Shown: positions 9,772-19,757, numbered from the stretch's first letter. The stretch is 64,000 nucleotides of DNA from Chryseobacterium sp. OSA05B (GCF_019970065.1 NZ_JAHXYH010000001.1:1240001-1304000); one strand, 5' to 3'. Numbers and translations are program-made. The notes: generated by a model not told the origin, from the sequence alone.

Positions 9772-11400
9772 TTAATTTTGGTTCCAGAAAGGAGTGTACT
9801 GGTTTTTAGTAAATACAACATCACTTCCGATATTCGGTACATTCGCTGAATTGGTAGCAAACTCAGAATTAGGATAAACCAATCTGTATGGTCTTCTTGA
9901 TTTCACCGCATTTACAGCAACTGGGTTGTAAGGAAGTTCAGTTCTGTTATATTCAATATACATCTCTGTCGGATTTATATTGGTAAGTGCTAGCCATTTT
10001 TGAGTCATTATAGCCTCCATTTTTTGAGCATCTGTTCCGGTCCAACCTAAACCTGGCTTTGCAGCAATAAGTGTAAGATAGTTGTTTGTATTTGCTGCTG
10101 TAACACCAAGCCAAGTTGCGGAAGCAGAAATTGCAGCATTAAAAGCAGTCTGCCCTCCAGTAAATAAAGAAGGATATCTTAACGAAGCCTCAGCCAATAA
10201 AAGCTTTATCTCTGCAAGTGACATTACTACACCTCCTCTCGCATTGGCTAAAGTCAATAACTGTCCAGCATTAGCAAAAGTTCCACTTCCTGCCAGATTT
10301 CCACCTGCTAATTTTGATACACTTTGATTATCTGTAGGAGCCCCAGGCTGCCCTGAAGTAGCACCTTGTCTAACCCCTTTTACCTTTTGTACACCATTAT
10401 AGTTAACGTTAGTAAATAATCTAAATCTACGAGGATCTACAACTCCGTTGAATTTCTGATACTCTGCAGCAGTACTAGCTTCAACGTTTCCATTTAAAGC
10501 AATCGCCAAATGTTCTGAGGAAGTAATTACTATATGATTTTGAACCTCAGCAGGTGTTGTATTATAAAAATAATTGAAAGCAAATGGATTCAGTTTATCA
10601 TTATCGGCGCTAGAATAACCCGGTTTTTCAATAACATCTGCTGTCATTAAACCTGTTCCCATACCAGTTGCAGTACTTAACGCTGACAACTGAGCATTAC
10701 GGTACGTAGCAAGATCACCGGTAACATTTGACATTCTTAACAGGAATCTAAGTTTAACAGTATAAGCAAAGGCTTTCCATTTAGTCATATCACCGCCAAA
10801 AATGATATCCTTCCCCGCCGGATCCACCGCAGCTTCATTATCTAAATCTATTAAAGCAACTGCTTCATCCAAATTGGTAATAAGTGATTTGTAAATATCA
10901 ATATCATTATCATATTTCGGAGCAAGATTGTTTTGACCTTTAAACGCCTCAGTATAAGGAGCATCTCCATATAAGTCTACAATATACTGCATGTAAAAGG
11001 CTTTCATCACTTTAGCCATAGCAACATATTTATCTTGGGCATGATTTCCGTTTGGATACTTTTCAATTACAACAAAATTGTTAACATTTTGATAGATGTT
11101 ATCCCAAATTCCATCATAAAACTGGCTATTGACAGCTGAAAGTGAAAATTCATTTGGGTATAATCCACCGTAATGGTATACATCTCCAGCCCAAGAGTTC
11201 ATCATTAAATTACCAAACTGCATCATATCTCCTGCCTGTGCTCTGTAAGACTGTGCCATGGCACCTGGTAATATTAGCTCAGGCGTAATATTCTCTGCAT
11301 GGATAGAGTTTGGGTTTTCATTAATATCCAGGTAATCATTACAAGATGTTAATGAAGCCGCCACTATAACGGACGAAATTATATATTTTAATTTATTCAT
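9772..11400 (-). CDS. SusD/RagB-family outer-membrane lipoprotein
   Basis: 542 aa. Lipobox ASLTSC followed by NDYLDINENPNS, the typical start of SusD-like type-2 lipoproteins, and 'DLYGDAPYTEAF' near residue 140. Larger and more divergent than the other two SusD proteins here. It is the second gene of an operon, 10 bp after a SusC, and followed by a strong terminator. Function: surface capture of a nutrient for the partner transporter; ligand not inferable. Confidence 0.93.
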   Translation of the reverse strand: MNKLKYIISSVIVAASLTSCNDYLDINENPNSIHAENITPELILPGAMAQSYRAQAGDMMQFGNLMMNSWAGDVYHYGGLYPNEFSLSAVNSQFYDGIWDNIYQNVNNFVVIEKYPNGNHAQDKYVAMAKVMKAFYMQYIVDLYGDAPYTEAFKGQNNLAPKYDNDIDIYKSLITNLDEAVALIDLDNEAAVDPAGKDIIFGGDMTKWKAFAYTVKLRFLLRMSNVTGDLATYRNAQLSALSTATGMGTGLMTADVIEKPGYSSADNDKLNPFAFNYFYNTTPAEVQNHIVITSSEHLAIALNGNVEASTAAEYQKFNGVVDPRRFRLFTNVNYNGVQKVKGVRQGATSGQPGAPTDNQSVSKLAGGNLAGSGTFANAGQLLTLANARGGVVMSLAEIKLLLAEASLRYPSLFTGGQTAFNAAISASATWLGVTAANTNNYLTLIAAKPGLGWTGTDAQKMEAIMTQKWLALTNINPTEMYIEYNRTELPYNPVAVNAVKSRRPYRLVYPNSEFATNSANVPNIGSDVVFTKNQYTPFWNQN

Positions 11401-11410
11401 TTTTAGAATT

Positions 11411-14400
11411 TTAGAAAGTTATGTTAAAATTGAAACCAAAATTTCTAGCGGTAGGATACTGGCTTGTCGCTAAACTAGCTCCAGTCTGCATTTCCGGATC
11501 ACCAAAATTTCTGTTATCTTTTGCATAGATTACAAAAGGATTTCTTGCATACACACCGATGCTCATACTGTTAATGAAAGTATTTGACAATACTGATTTT
11601 GGAATAGCATAACTTACAGCAATTTCTCTTACTTTTAGTGCTGTACCATCTACTACAAACTCTTCTGCAATATCACTTCCATAGTTAGTTGTAAAATAAT
11701 TTACAGCCCCTGCATAAGTTGGATCATCACCTACTGTTGTTGTGTTGGTAACATATATCGGATTAGCAGCTGTACCTGTGTTTTGAACAGAGTTTGGTAT
11801 AACATATCCATTAGCACGGTTAAAATCAGCTTGCTTTTCAAGTGTACCTACATATGACATTAGCGCTTTAGTTTCAGAAATAAAACTGTTTCCAGTTCTA
11901 TAATCTGCAACAGCACTAACCGTAAAGCCTTTCACTCTGATAGATGTACTGAACGCTAAAATATAGTCTGGATCCAATTTCCCTAAAAGCTTATACTGGC
12001 TACTTACCAACGGGATACCTAAATCGTCTACGATGATTCTACCTTCAGGATCTCTTTGATACGCTGTACCCATTAAAGAGTTTGCACTTTCACCTAAGAC
12101 TGCATAAAATCCAGCTGGAATACCTTGTCCTGCAGCTCCTCTAGGCACAGATAAAGCTCCGTTATCCAAACTTGTAACGACAGATTTATATGTTGCATAA
12201 GATCCTTTTAGGTTCCATTCGAAGTCCTTAGACTTAAAAGGAGTTACTCCTAATTCTAATTCGAAACCTCTGTTTCTCATAGATCCTGCATTATCTAATA
12301 CAGTACTGAAACCTGTAGCATTAGATACACCACTTCTGGTAATCAAACCATCAGTTTTAACCTGATAAACTGATCCATCAAAAGTAATTCTATCTTTTAA
12401 GAATCCTAAACTTAAGTTGGCTTCTAATGTATTGTTAAATTCAGGTTTGATGTCCTGAGAAACCGGAGTTGTATTAATGATATAAGATGAAAGCGTTCCG
12501 AACGGGAAACCTGTTGGGAAAACACCTACTTCATCCACTGCATAAGCATCCAATACAGAGTTACCTGTTCTTGTAAACCCTCCACTTACTTTTGCATAAG
12601 TAAGAATATCTCCATTGGTGATATTCTTAAAAGCCTTTGTAGGGATAAATGAAGCCCCAACTGAATAGTAAGAATAACCTTCATTTCTTAATGGTCTGTC
12701 TCCTTCTCCTACTAGCGGCGTTTCACGAATACTTAAAGCAGATGACTGCTCGTATCTGTAGGTTGCATTTAAGAAAAGGTAATCTTTATACCCTAAATCC
12801 AAGTTAGAAAACCAAGCAACGTTTCTTTTTCTAAGTTTTCCATTGTTAAGATTATACCAAGGTGTAGAATTCAGTACATTCTGAACATTATACCATCCCG
12901 GAATCTGTAAATTGGTTCCTCCAACTTGTGAATAATCCTCTTTTGTATCCTGAATGTTATTACCTAAATTAAGCTTAAAGTTAATATCGTCAGTTAAATC
13001 ATAATCGAAATTTAACATTAAATCTCCATAATATCTCCAGATTTTATTTACAGATTTATTATAAGCAGATACAATAGCCGTACCTCCGTAATCTAAATAT
13101 GTAGTCCCATCATAAGGTGTACCAGTACCAGAATACGTCCCAGCTTCTTTTGCTCCATATGCATCTGTATGAGTCTCAATTACACTAGAGATTGTGGACA
13201 TATTTCCGGTATATGTCAAACTAATGTTTTTGTTGAACTCATACCCTAATGAAATAATACCATTGAATGTAGTTGTATTATTATCATTACGCTGATGATC
13301 TCTTAACCAATACGGGCTACGGGCAAATGCAGTCCAGTGTCCATCCATACCAGAGTTAGCATATCTTCTAACATCAATATTGGTAGGAGTCTGAATAAGC
13401 TGTCCAAACAGGTTGGCTCCAGACTGGGAAGTATTCTGATCAATAAAATTGAACGTAGCATCAATTCTAAGCTTTCCTAGTTGCTTACCCCCTTTATAGA
13501 ATATTGTATTTCTTTTTAATTTATCTCCTTCAACCATGAAATCATTTTCCACTCTGTTGAATGACAAGAATGAATAAGAGTCTTTACCTCCTACATTCAT
13601 TGAGATTCCATTCTGCATTAAAACTCCATTTTTGAAGAATTTATCTGCATTATCTTTTCTTGCAGCAAAAGGGCTGTAGATCAGACTTCCGTCCGCTTGT
13701 GGCATACCCGCGATTAGCAATTGTCCTCCAATCTGAGGGTCATTATAGGCAGGTCCCCAGCTACCATTCTCATAAGGCACCCAGTTTGCTCCACCATATT
13801 CAATACTACTGAAATCTGTAGGCTCACCTGTCCAACCTTGACCATATAATTGTTGACGAATCGGTGTTTTATAAATAGAAGATACATCTATAGAAGATGT
13901 TAAGCTAAATTGTATTTTTTCAGATTTAGTTCCTTTTTTAGTAGTAACTACAATAACACCATTACTTCCTCTTTCACCATATAGTGCAGAACCTTGTTGT
14001 CCTTTAATAACGTTTACACTTTCAACTACTTCAGGAGGTAATTGTTGAAAGATACTTAGAGTAGATATAGCTCCATCAATTACAATTAGTGCCTGGTTGT
14101 TACCTGAGATAGATCTTGCCCCTCTAATTGTTACCGTTGCCTGGCTATTAACAGAGTTACTGGTTGTGTTAATTTGTAAACCTGCTACCTTACCAGTTAA
14201 TGCTTGCGCTGCATTTGGGTTTACGGCCTGATTAAGTTCTTTGTTATCAATAACCTTGTTACTGGTAATAACAGCATCCTGTCTCTTTTTAAGACCAAGT
14301 GCACCTGTAACAACGATCTCACGGATGTCATTAACCTGTAAAGTATCACCTGGTGTATTTTGCGCGCTTACCATCCCAAAGGAAGCGGTAAGAACAATCG

Positions 14401-14428
14401 CTAAAACACTTGTAGTTAATTTCTTCAT
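11411..14428 (-). CDS. SusC/RagA-family TonB-dependent outer-membrane transporter
   Basis: 1005 aa from the ATG at 14428 (MKKLTTSVLAIVL...VSAQ signal peptide). The open frame extends 20 codons further upstream but those residues would precede the signal peptide. The protein has a TonB-box-like 'IREIVVTGALGLKKR', plug motifs ALTGKVAGLQI, VIDGAIS and VNVIKGQQGSALYGERG, and a C-terminal FGFNFNITF strand. The usual N-terminal regulatory-like domain is absent. It is more distant from the other two SusC proteins. First gene of the operon with the SusD at 9772-11400. Confidence 0.95.
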   Translation of the reverse strand: MKKLTTSVLAIVLTASFGMVSAQNTPGDTLQVNDIREIVVTGALGLKKRQDAVITSNKVIDNKELNQAVNPNAAQALTGKVAGLQINTTSNSVNSQATVTIRGARSISGNNQALIVIDGAISTLSIFQQLPPEVVESVNVIKGQQGSALYGERGSNGVIVVTTKKGTKSEKIQFSLTSSIDVSSIYKTPIRQQLYGQGWTGEPTDFSSIEYGGANWVPYENGSWGPAYNDPQIGGQLLIAGMPQADGSLIYSPFAARKDNADKFFKNGVLMQNGISMNVGGKDSYSFLSFNRVENDFMVEGDKLKRNTIFYKGGKQLGKLRIDATFNFIDQNTSQSGANLFGQLIQTPTNIDVRRYANSGMDGHWTAFARSPYWLRDHQRNDNNTTTFNGIISLGYEFNKNISLTYTGNMSTISSVIETHTDAYGAKEAGTYSGTGTPYDGTTYLDYGGTAIVSAYNKSVNKIWRYYGDLMLNFDYDLTDDINFKLNLGNNIQDTKEDYSQVGGTNLQIPGWYNVQNVLNSTPWYNLNNGKLRKRNVAWFSNLDLGYKDYLFLNATYRYEQSSALSIRETPLVGEGDRPLRNEGYSYYSVGASFIPTKAFKNITNGDILTYAKVSGGFTRTGNSVLDAYAVDEVGVFPTGFPFGTLSSYIINTTPVSQDIKPEFNNTLEANLSLGFLKDRITFDGSVYQVKTDGLITRSGVSNATGFSTVLDNAGSMRNRGFELELGVTPFKSKDFEWNLKGSYATYKSVVTSLDNGALSVPRGAAGQGIPAGFYAVLGESANSLMGTAYQRDPEGRIIVDDLGIPLVSSQYKLLGKLDPDYILAFSTSIRVKGFTVSAVADYRTGNSFISETKALMSYVGTLEKQADFNRANGYVIPNSVQNTGTAANPIYVTNTTTVGDDPTYAGAVNYFTTNYGSDIAEEFVVDGTALKVREIAVSYAIPKSVLSNTFINSMSIGVYARNPFVIYAKDNRNFGDPEMQTGASLATSQYPTARNFGFNFNITF

Positions 14429-14742
14429 ATTTAAATTGATTATTTTTTTTATGATTGCAAATATGTGAAACTTTCTTAAAATCACCAAATATTTCGTTAA
14501 AAATATTTAATTTAACAAACAACATAACATCAAGAGGGACAATACTTAGAAATATTTCAACAAAATATCCATATCATTTAAAAACACACAAAACACAGTA
14601 ATTAAAAACAATACATTCATTGCGTCAAATGGAAGCAATATGTTTACTAAAATAATGATATATCTAAAAAAAATACACATCAGCTTAAAATGCAATTTTT
14701 ACTAATTTTACACCTCATTTATAAAATGATATAAATAATTAT
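14429..14742. promoter_or_regulatory. Divergent promoter region between SusC operon and rnhB
   Basis: 314 bp, AT-rich. On the minus strand the block at plus-strand 14457-14485 (GATTTTAAGAAAGTTTCACA then TATTTG) matches the block ahead of the SusC at 1381-4407 and carries an imperfect -7 box. No clear -7 box was identified for rnhB on the plus strand. No ORF or RNA gene recognised. Confidence 0.45.
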
Positions 14743-15327
14743 ATGGATTTATTGCAAAAGTGGACAGATCTGTACATTGAAGCCGGATGTGACGAAGTAG
14801 GAAGAGGATGCCTGAGCGGACCCGTGGTTGCAGCAGCTGTTATTCTGGATGATAGTTTTGAGCAAAACCTGGTTAATGACTCAAAGAAACTGACATTCAA
14901 AACAAGGATGGAACTGGACAGCTATATTAAGGACAATGTAAAAAACTACGCCATTGCTGAGCTGCCTCCGGAGTTTATAGATGAGCACAATATTCTTAAT
15001 GCGAGTATTCACGCTATGCACCGTGCGCTGGATCAATTAACAATAAGACCTGAACTTATATTAGTAGACGGAAATAAATTTCATCCTTACAATTTCATTC
15101 CTCACCAATGCATTATAAAAGGAGATTCAAAAGTTCTTTCTATTGCAGCAGCTTCAATTCTTGCTAAAAACTACAGGGATAAACTAATGATCGAACTTCA
15201 CGAAGAACATCCTGAATATAGCTGGAATACCAACTTCGGCTATGCCACAAAAGCGCATCAACAAGCCCTCATAAAACACGGACCAACAAAACATCACAGA
15301 CAGTCGTTCAGACTGAAATATGATTGA
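14743..15327 (+). CDS. rnhB: Ribonuclease HII
   Basis: 194 aa, usual length for the family. It removes RNA from RNA-DNA hybrids, including single ribonucleotides left in DNA. The motif DEVGRG (residues 17-22) supplies the catalytic Asp17 and Glu18, followed by LSGPVVAAAVIL. VDGNK near residue 108 gives the next acidic residue, and ASILAKNYRD the last. The ATG at 14743 places the DEVGRG motif at the expected distance from the N-terminus. Single gene converging on yidC, with a shared terminator between them. Confidence 0.97.
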   Translation: MDLLQKWTDLYIEAGCDEVGRGCLSGPVVAAAVILDDSFEQNLVNDSKKLTFKTRMELDSYIKDNVKNYAIAELPPEFIDEHNILNASIHAMHRALDQLTIRPELILVDGNKFHPYNFIPHQCIIKGDSKVLSIAAASILAKNYRDKLMIELHEEHPEYSWNTNFGYATKAHQQALIKHGPTKHHRQSFRLKYD

Positions 15328-15370
15328 TTAGAGACAATATCTTCCGATCAGAATTCAATATAAACAAAAA

Positions 15371-15401
15371 AAAAGAGAAGCAAATTTTGCTTCTCTTTTC
15401 T
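15371..15401. terminator. Bidirectional terminator between rnhB and yidC
   Basis: Near-perfect inverted repeat (AAAAGAGAAGCAAA / TTTGCTTCTCTTTT) with A- and T-rich flanks, placed between convergent genes. It can serve both strands. Confidence 0.8.
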
Positions 15402-15418
15402 ATTATAAACTATTTATC

Positions 15419-17215
15419 TTATTTCTTTTTTTTCTGCTGATCCTGTATCTTCTGTTGATCCTGAGCTTTCTCCATCATCTCTCTCATTTTCTTCTGGAAC
15501 TTACCTTCAGATTTTGGCTTTTCTTTATTCGCCTGGATCTGCGCGTGGATTTTCTTTTCATCCAGTATCACGTATTTAATAACAAGGATAATTAAAATGT
15601 TAATCGCGTTAGATACAAAATAATACCAAGAAAGACCAGATGCTGATGTGTTCAGGAAGAAAAGGAATGTGATCGGGAATATATACATCAACACTTTCAT
15701 ATTTGGCATTCCCTCCTGCTGAGGCTGCTGCATATTTCCTGAAGTCATTACGGTATAGATTAAAATCACAATCGTACATGCTATTGCAAAAACACTTAAA
15801 TGATCTCCCAAGAAAGGAATCTTAAATGGTAATTTAATCAAATCATCATAAGCTGTCAAATCTTTTGCAAACCAGAACCCCTGTCCTCTAAGATCAATAA
15901 AGTTCGGGAAGAAACGGAATAACGCATAGAATATCGGAATCTGTACCAGTGCCGGAAGACATCCTGCCATTTGGTTCACACCAGCCTTTCGGTAGATTTC
16001 CATGGTAGCCTGTTGCTTCTTCATTGGGTCTGCATCCTTCAGCTTCGCGTTTACTTCGTCAATTTCAGGACGAATCACTTTCATCATCGCACTCAGTTTA
16101 TGCTGCTTGTACATAATTGGTGATAAGATCAACTTCACAATGATGGTCATGGCAAAAATAACCCAACCTGCAGATAATCCCCAACCCGCAATAAGACTGT
16201 ACAGCCACATAAAGAAGTAACGATTCATCCACCCGATAAACGACCATCCTAATGGTAGAATTTCGTCAAAGTTCTTGTCATAAGATTTTAACAGAGGTAA
16301 ATCAAGTGGCATAAAATACCAGGTAAAATCCTGATTAAGCTCACTTCCTGTCATCTGTACGAATCCTTCAAAATTAAGTTTTTTCAGATACTCTCCTTCT
16401 TCGATCGCTTCCTGATTTCCTTTACTCTGCGTAAAACCGTTTTTAGCTTCGATCACGGAAGTGAAGAACTGCTGTTTTACACCGATCCAGTTAAGCGTTT
16501 CTTTTTCCTCACTCATTTCTGTTCTGCCATCATAATCATAATCTTTATAATTATTGAAAGCATATGAGAATTCAGAGTGAGACTGCTCCTGAGCTCTACC
16601 TTTTTCTAAGTTTCTTACATTATAATCCCAGATAAAGTCTGCTTTGTTATCAGAAGTAACGGCAGCAAGCCCTTTTGTTCTTACTTTAAAATCTAGTGTA
16701 TATTTTGGAAGTAATGTATAAATAAACTGAATAACCGCACCATTGTAGTTCGCTGTCATCGTTACAACATTTCCATTGACAGCCGATGCGAAAACTAAGT
16801 CTTTAGTATTAATCACTTTTCCGGTTTTGTCTTTAAACTGAAAGCCGTAGTTGGAATTCTTTTTATCGATCAGATAAAGAGGAAGATCTGCCTTATCTGT
16901 TTTATGATCATATGCTTTGTACTCCGAAAGCTGTACTTTAGAAACCTGCCCTCCTAAGCTTGAGAATTCCACATTCAGCTCTTTGTTGTTCAAACTGGCC
17001 GTCTGAATGGCACCAGGAGTTACATTTGGATTGATATTATTGGCCTGAGTCTGTTTTACAGCATTTTTTACCTGCTCGATTTTCTGCTCCTGAGCTTTTA
17101 CCTGCTCTTCTTTCGACTGCTTGTTCTGGAAATAGAACATGAATCCGAAAAGAACCAGACATAAAACCGCAAAACTGATCATCTGACTTTTATCGATTCC
17201 TTTGTTTTCTTGCAT
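15419..17215 (-). CDS. yidC: Membrane protein insertase YidC
   Basis: 598 aa, the usual Bacteroidetes length. It inserts and folds inner-membrane proteins, with or without SecYEG. First transmembrane helix at about residues 12-27, a large periplasmic P1 domain (about 75-340), then the conserved five-helix core starting near 'YSLIAGWGLSAGWVIFAMTI', with MYKQHKLSAMMKVIRPEI in the cytoplasmic hairpin and GCLPALVQIPIFYALF. The C-terminal tail is strongly basic (KKKMREMME...QQKKKK), as expected for ribosome contact. A -7-like box (TATTTTTG on the minus strand, 17279-17286) lies upstream. Confidence 0.97.
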   Translation of the reverse strand: MQENKGIDKSQMISFAVLCLVLFGFMFYFQNKQSKEEQVKAQEQKIEQVKNAVKQTQANNINPNVTPGAIQTASLNNKELNVEFSSLGGQVSKVQLSEYKAYDHKTDKADLPLYLIDKKNSNYGFQFKDKTGKVINTKDLVFASAVNGNVVTMTANYNGAVIQFIYTLLPKYTLDFKVRTKGLAAVTSDNKADFIWDYNVRNLEKGRAQEQSHSEFSYAFNNYKDYDYDGRTEMSEEKETLNWIGVKQQFFTSVIEAKNGFTQSKGNQEAIEEGEYLKKLNFEGFVQMTGSELNQDFTWYFMPLDLPLLKSYDKNFDEILPLGWSFIGWMNRYFFMWLYSLIAGWGLSAGWVIFAMTIIVKLILSPIMYKQHKLSAMMKVIRPEIDEVNAKLKDADPMKKQQATMEIYRKAGVNQMAGCLPALVQIPIFYALFRFFPNFIDLRGQGFWFAKDLTAYDDLIKLPFKIPFLGDHLSVFAIACTIVILIYTVMTSGNMQQPQQEGMPNMKVLMYIFPITFLFFLNTSASGLSWYYFVSNAINILIILVIKYVILDEKKIHAQIQANKEKPKSEGKFQKKMREMMEKAQDQQKIQDQQKKKK

Positions 17216-17330
17216 TTTATTTTATATTAAAATTTTAAATTTAACCCAAGTATCATAATATGCTACTTTTTGAGCTGACAAAAATACTGTTTTTTTATCA
17301 AAACTCTATGCATTACCGTGTTACTATATA

Positions 17331-17366
17331 ATAAACTCAAGCTGAGAATAATCAGCCTGAGTTTAT
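17331..17366 (-). terminator. Hairpin downstream of pyrG
   Basis: Stem ATAAACTCA/TGAGTTTAT extended by GCTGA/TCAGC with one mismatch, 29 bp beyond the pyrG stop codon. The T-tract is weak, so termination is inferred mainly from position. Confidence 0.5.
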
Positions 17367-17394
17367 GATAAGACGTTTATGGTATACGATTACC

Positions 17395-19002
17395 TTATTT
17401 CTTTTCGCAAGCCTTCACAAAAGCTCTGAACAGAGGATGCGGCGTTGCTACTGTACTTTTATATTCTGGGTGATACTGCACACCTACATAGAACGGGTGA
17501 TCAGGAAGCTCAAGAGCCTCTACCAGACCTGTTTCAGGGTTGATACCCGTTGCAAGGAAACCGTTCTTTTCAAACTCCTGAAGATAATCACTGTTGAATT
17601 CATAACGGTGACGGTGTCTTTCAGAAATATTTTTAGCGCCGTAGATATCATATAGCTTAGACCCATTCTTCAATGAACATTTCCATGCTCCAAGACGCAT
17701 TGTCCCTCCTTTATCCACTACATTTTTCTGTTCTTCCATGATAGAAATTACAGGATCCGGTGTAGAAGTGTCAAATTCCATGGAGTTGGCTTTTGAATGG
17801 CCAAGAACATTTCTTGCAAACTCAACAGTCATGATCTGCATTCCTAAACAGATTCCCAACATCGGAACTTTATTCTCTCTTGCATATTGGGCAGTAAGTA
17901 CTTTTCCTTCGATTCCTCTATCGCCAAAACCTGGAGCAATAAGAATTCCGTCTACACCATTTAAAGTTTCTTTAATATTTTCAGCGGTGATATCTCCACT
18001 GTATACCCATCTTACTTTCACTTCAGTTTCAAGACTTGCACCGGCATGTTTGAAAGCTTCAGCAATAGAAATATAAGAATCCTGCAGAGAAATATATTTT
18101 CCTACTAAGGCAATTTCTACAGTTCTTTTAGGGTTTTTGAATTTTTTAAGGAAAGTTTTCCAGTCTTTCAGATCAGCTTCTTTATCATTTTTAAGATCCA
18201 GTTCTTTTAAAACTACATCATCAAAATTCTGTTTCTGAAGATACATCGGAACTTCATAGATCGTTTCAAGATCTTTACATTCAATGACATTATCCAGAGA
18301 AACATTACAGAATTGAGCCAATTTCGCTCTCTGGTCTTTTGGAATATTGTGTTCTGTTCTGCAAACCAAAACATCTGCCATGATTCCGCTTTCCATCAAC
18401 TGACGAACGGAATGTTGAGAAGGTTTTGTTTTTAGTTCACCGCTTGAAGCCAGGTAGGGCAACAGCGTAAGGTGAATCACCATAGAATTTTTCTCACCAA
18501 GTTCCCATTTCAACTGACGTACAGTTTCAATGTATGGAAGAGATTCAATGTCTCCTACAGTTCCTCCGATCTCAGTAATGATGATATCGTAGTTCTGCTT
18601 GGAAAGCATTTTGATTCTTCTTTTGATCTCGTTGGTGATATGAGGAATTACCTGAACCGTTTTTCCCAAGAAATCTCCTTTTCTTTCTTTTTCGATAACC
18701 GTTTGGTAGATTTTCCCTGTAGTAACGTTGTTGTTTTGGGAAGTAGGAGCATCAAGATAACGCTCGTAGTGGCCTAAATCCAGATCCGTTTCTGCGCCAT
18801 CTTCGGTTACATAGCATTCTCCGTGTTCATATGGATTCAGTGTTCCCGGGTCGATGTTGATATAAGGATCCAGTTTTTGGATCGTTACGTTAAAACCGCG
18901 TGATTTTAACAAAAGTCCCAGAGAAGCAGACACGATTCCTTTTCCCAAAGATGAAGTTACACCTCCTGTCACAAAGATGTACTTTGTATTCTTTTTACTC
19001 AT
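17395..19002 (-). CDS. pyrG: CTP synthase
   Basis: 535 aa from the ATG at 19002 (MSKKNTKYIFVTGGVTSSLG). The open frame reaches 13 codons further upstream, but the -7 box at 19018-19025 puts the promoter inside that extension. The enzyme makes CTP from UTP, ATP and glutamine. The N-terminal synthetase domain carries GKGIVSASLG and DPYINIDPGT, and the C-terminal class I glutamine amidotransferase domain carries LGICLGMQ (nucleophile Cys about residue 385) and GVQYHPEY (His/Glu of the triad). Essential housekeeping gene. Confidence 0.98.
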   Translation of the reverse strand: MSKKNTKYIFVTGGVTSSLGKGIVSASLGLLLKSRGFNVTIQKLDPYINIDPGTLNPYEHGECYVTEDGAETDLDLGHYERYLDAPTSQNNNVTTGKIYQTVIEKERKGDFLGKTVQVIPHITNEIKRRIKMLSKQNYDIIITEIGGTVGDIESLPYIETVRQLKWELGEKNSMVIHLTLLPYLASSGELKTKPSQHSVRQLMESGIMADVLVCRTEHNIPKDQRAKLAQFCNVSLDNVIECKDLETIYEVPMYLQKQNFDDVVLKELDLKNDKEADLKDWKTFLKKFKNPKRTVEIALVGKYISLQDSYISIAEAFKHAGASLETEVKVRWVYSGDITAENIKETLNGVDGILIAPGFGDRGIEGKVLTAQYARENKVPMLGICLGMQIMTVEFARNVLGHSKANSMEFDTSTPDPVISIMEEQKNVVDKGGTMRLGAWKCSLKNGSKLYDIYGAKNISERHRHRYEFNSDYLQEFEKNGFLATGINPETGLVEALELPDHPFYVGVQYHPEYKSTVATPHPLFRAFVKACEKK

Positions 19003-19017
19003 TAGATTAGGTTTGTG

Positions 19018-19046
19018 CAAAGTTATGGGAAAAAGAAACACAAAGC
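19018..19046 (-). promoter_or_regulatory. Bacteroidetes-type promoter of pyrG
   Basis: Minus strand: a perfect -7 box TAACTTTG (plus 19018-19025) preceded, 20 nt upstream, by TTG as the -33 element. This fits the flavobacterial consensus TTG-N17-23-TAnnTTTG. The start codon follows 15 nt after the box. Confidence 0.65.
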
Positions 19047-19115
19047 AATTTTTTAAATTTTGAAAATGGAAAAACCCTGCTCTATCAATTATAAATTCCG
19101 GTGAAAAAATTTATC

Positions 19116-19123
19116 TATATTTG
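19116..19123 (+). promoter_or_regulatory. -7 promoter box of the ynb-like lipid operon
   Basis: TATATTTG matches the TAnnTTTG consensus and lies 31 bp upstream of the first gene of the plus-strand lipid operon. Confidence 0.55.
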
Positions 19124-19154
19124 ATAAACACAAAGACAAAAAGCGATAACCATC

Positions 19155-19757
19155 ATGATTTCCGTATATAAATTAAAACCAAAATTCCAGCAACTGCTCA
19201 CTCCTGTTTTATTATTTCTGCATAAGCACAATATTACAGCCAATCAGATCACAGTAAGTTCCATATTACTGTCGGTAATGATTGGAGTATTATTCTGGAA
19301 TGCAGATCTGTCGAAATGGTTCTTCCTGAGTCTTCCCATCGGCCTGCTTTTAAGAATGGCTTTGAATGCTCTGGATGGCATGATGGCAAGAAAATTCAAC
19401 CAGACCAGCAGATTGGGTGAAGTTTTAAACGAAGTGGGTGATATCGTTTCTGATGTGATCATCTTTTTTCCTTTATTAAAGTTCCAGCCTGAAAGTGTAT
19501 ACCTTATCGTTATCTTTATTGTATTAGGTATTATTAACGAATTTGCCGGTTTGATAGGAAAAGTTATTGGAAAGCAACGCCGTTACGATGGCCCAATGGG
19601 GAAAAGCGACCGCGCGTTAATTCTCGGAATCTATGGTCTAGCTGTATTTTTCGGGGCAGATATTTCAGGGATTTCAACATACATTTTCGGCCTTATCATT
19701 GTTCTGCTGATGGTCAGCACGTATATCAGATTAAAGAAATCACTGCATGAATCCTGA
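19155..19757 (+). CDS. CDP-alcohol phosphatidyltransferase family membrane protein (YnbA-like)
   Basis: 200 aa with about five hydrophobic helices. The family joins a CDP-linked lipid to an alcohol in the inner membrane. The signature region reads N71-A-L-D74-G-M-M-A-R79, then G88-E-V-L-N92-E-V-G-D96. In the family consensus (DxxDG..AR..G...D...D) positions 71 and 92 are Asp, so two of the four metal-binding or catalytic aspartates are Asn here. It starts a six-gene operon resembling E. coli ynbABCD and overlaps the next gene by 11 bp. The alcohol substrate is unknown, and the Asn substitutions leave catalysis uncertain. Confidence 0.85.
   Translation: MISVYKLKPKFQQLLTPVLLFLHKHNITANQITVSSILLSVMIGVLFWNADLSKWFFLSLPIGLLLRMALNALDGMMARKFNQTSRLGEVLNEVGDIVSDVIIFFPLLKFQPESVYLIVIFIVLGIINEFAGLIGKVIGKQRRYDGPMGKSDRALILGIYGLAVFFGADISGISTYIFGLIIVLLMVSTYIRLKKSLHES

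Noticed and set aside
17365..17655. Plus-strand 96-aa frame over the pyrG end
   Set aside because: Antisense to a conserved housekeeping gene, with no signal of its own.
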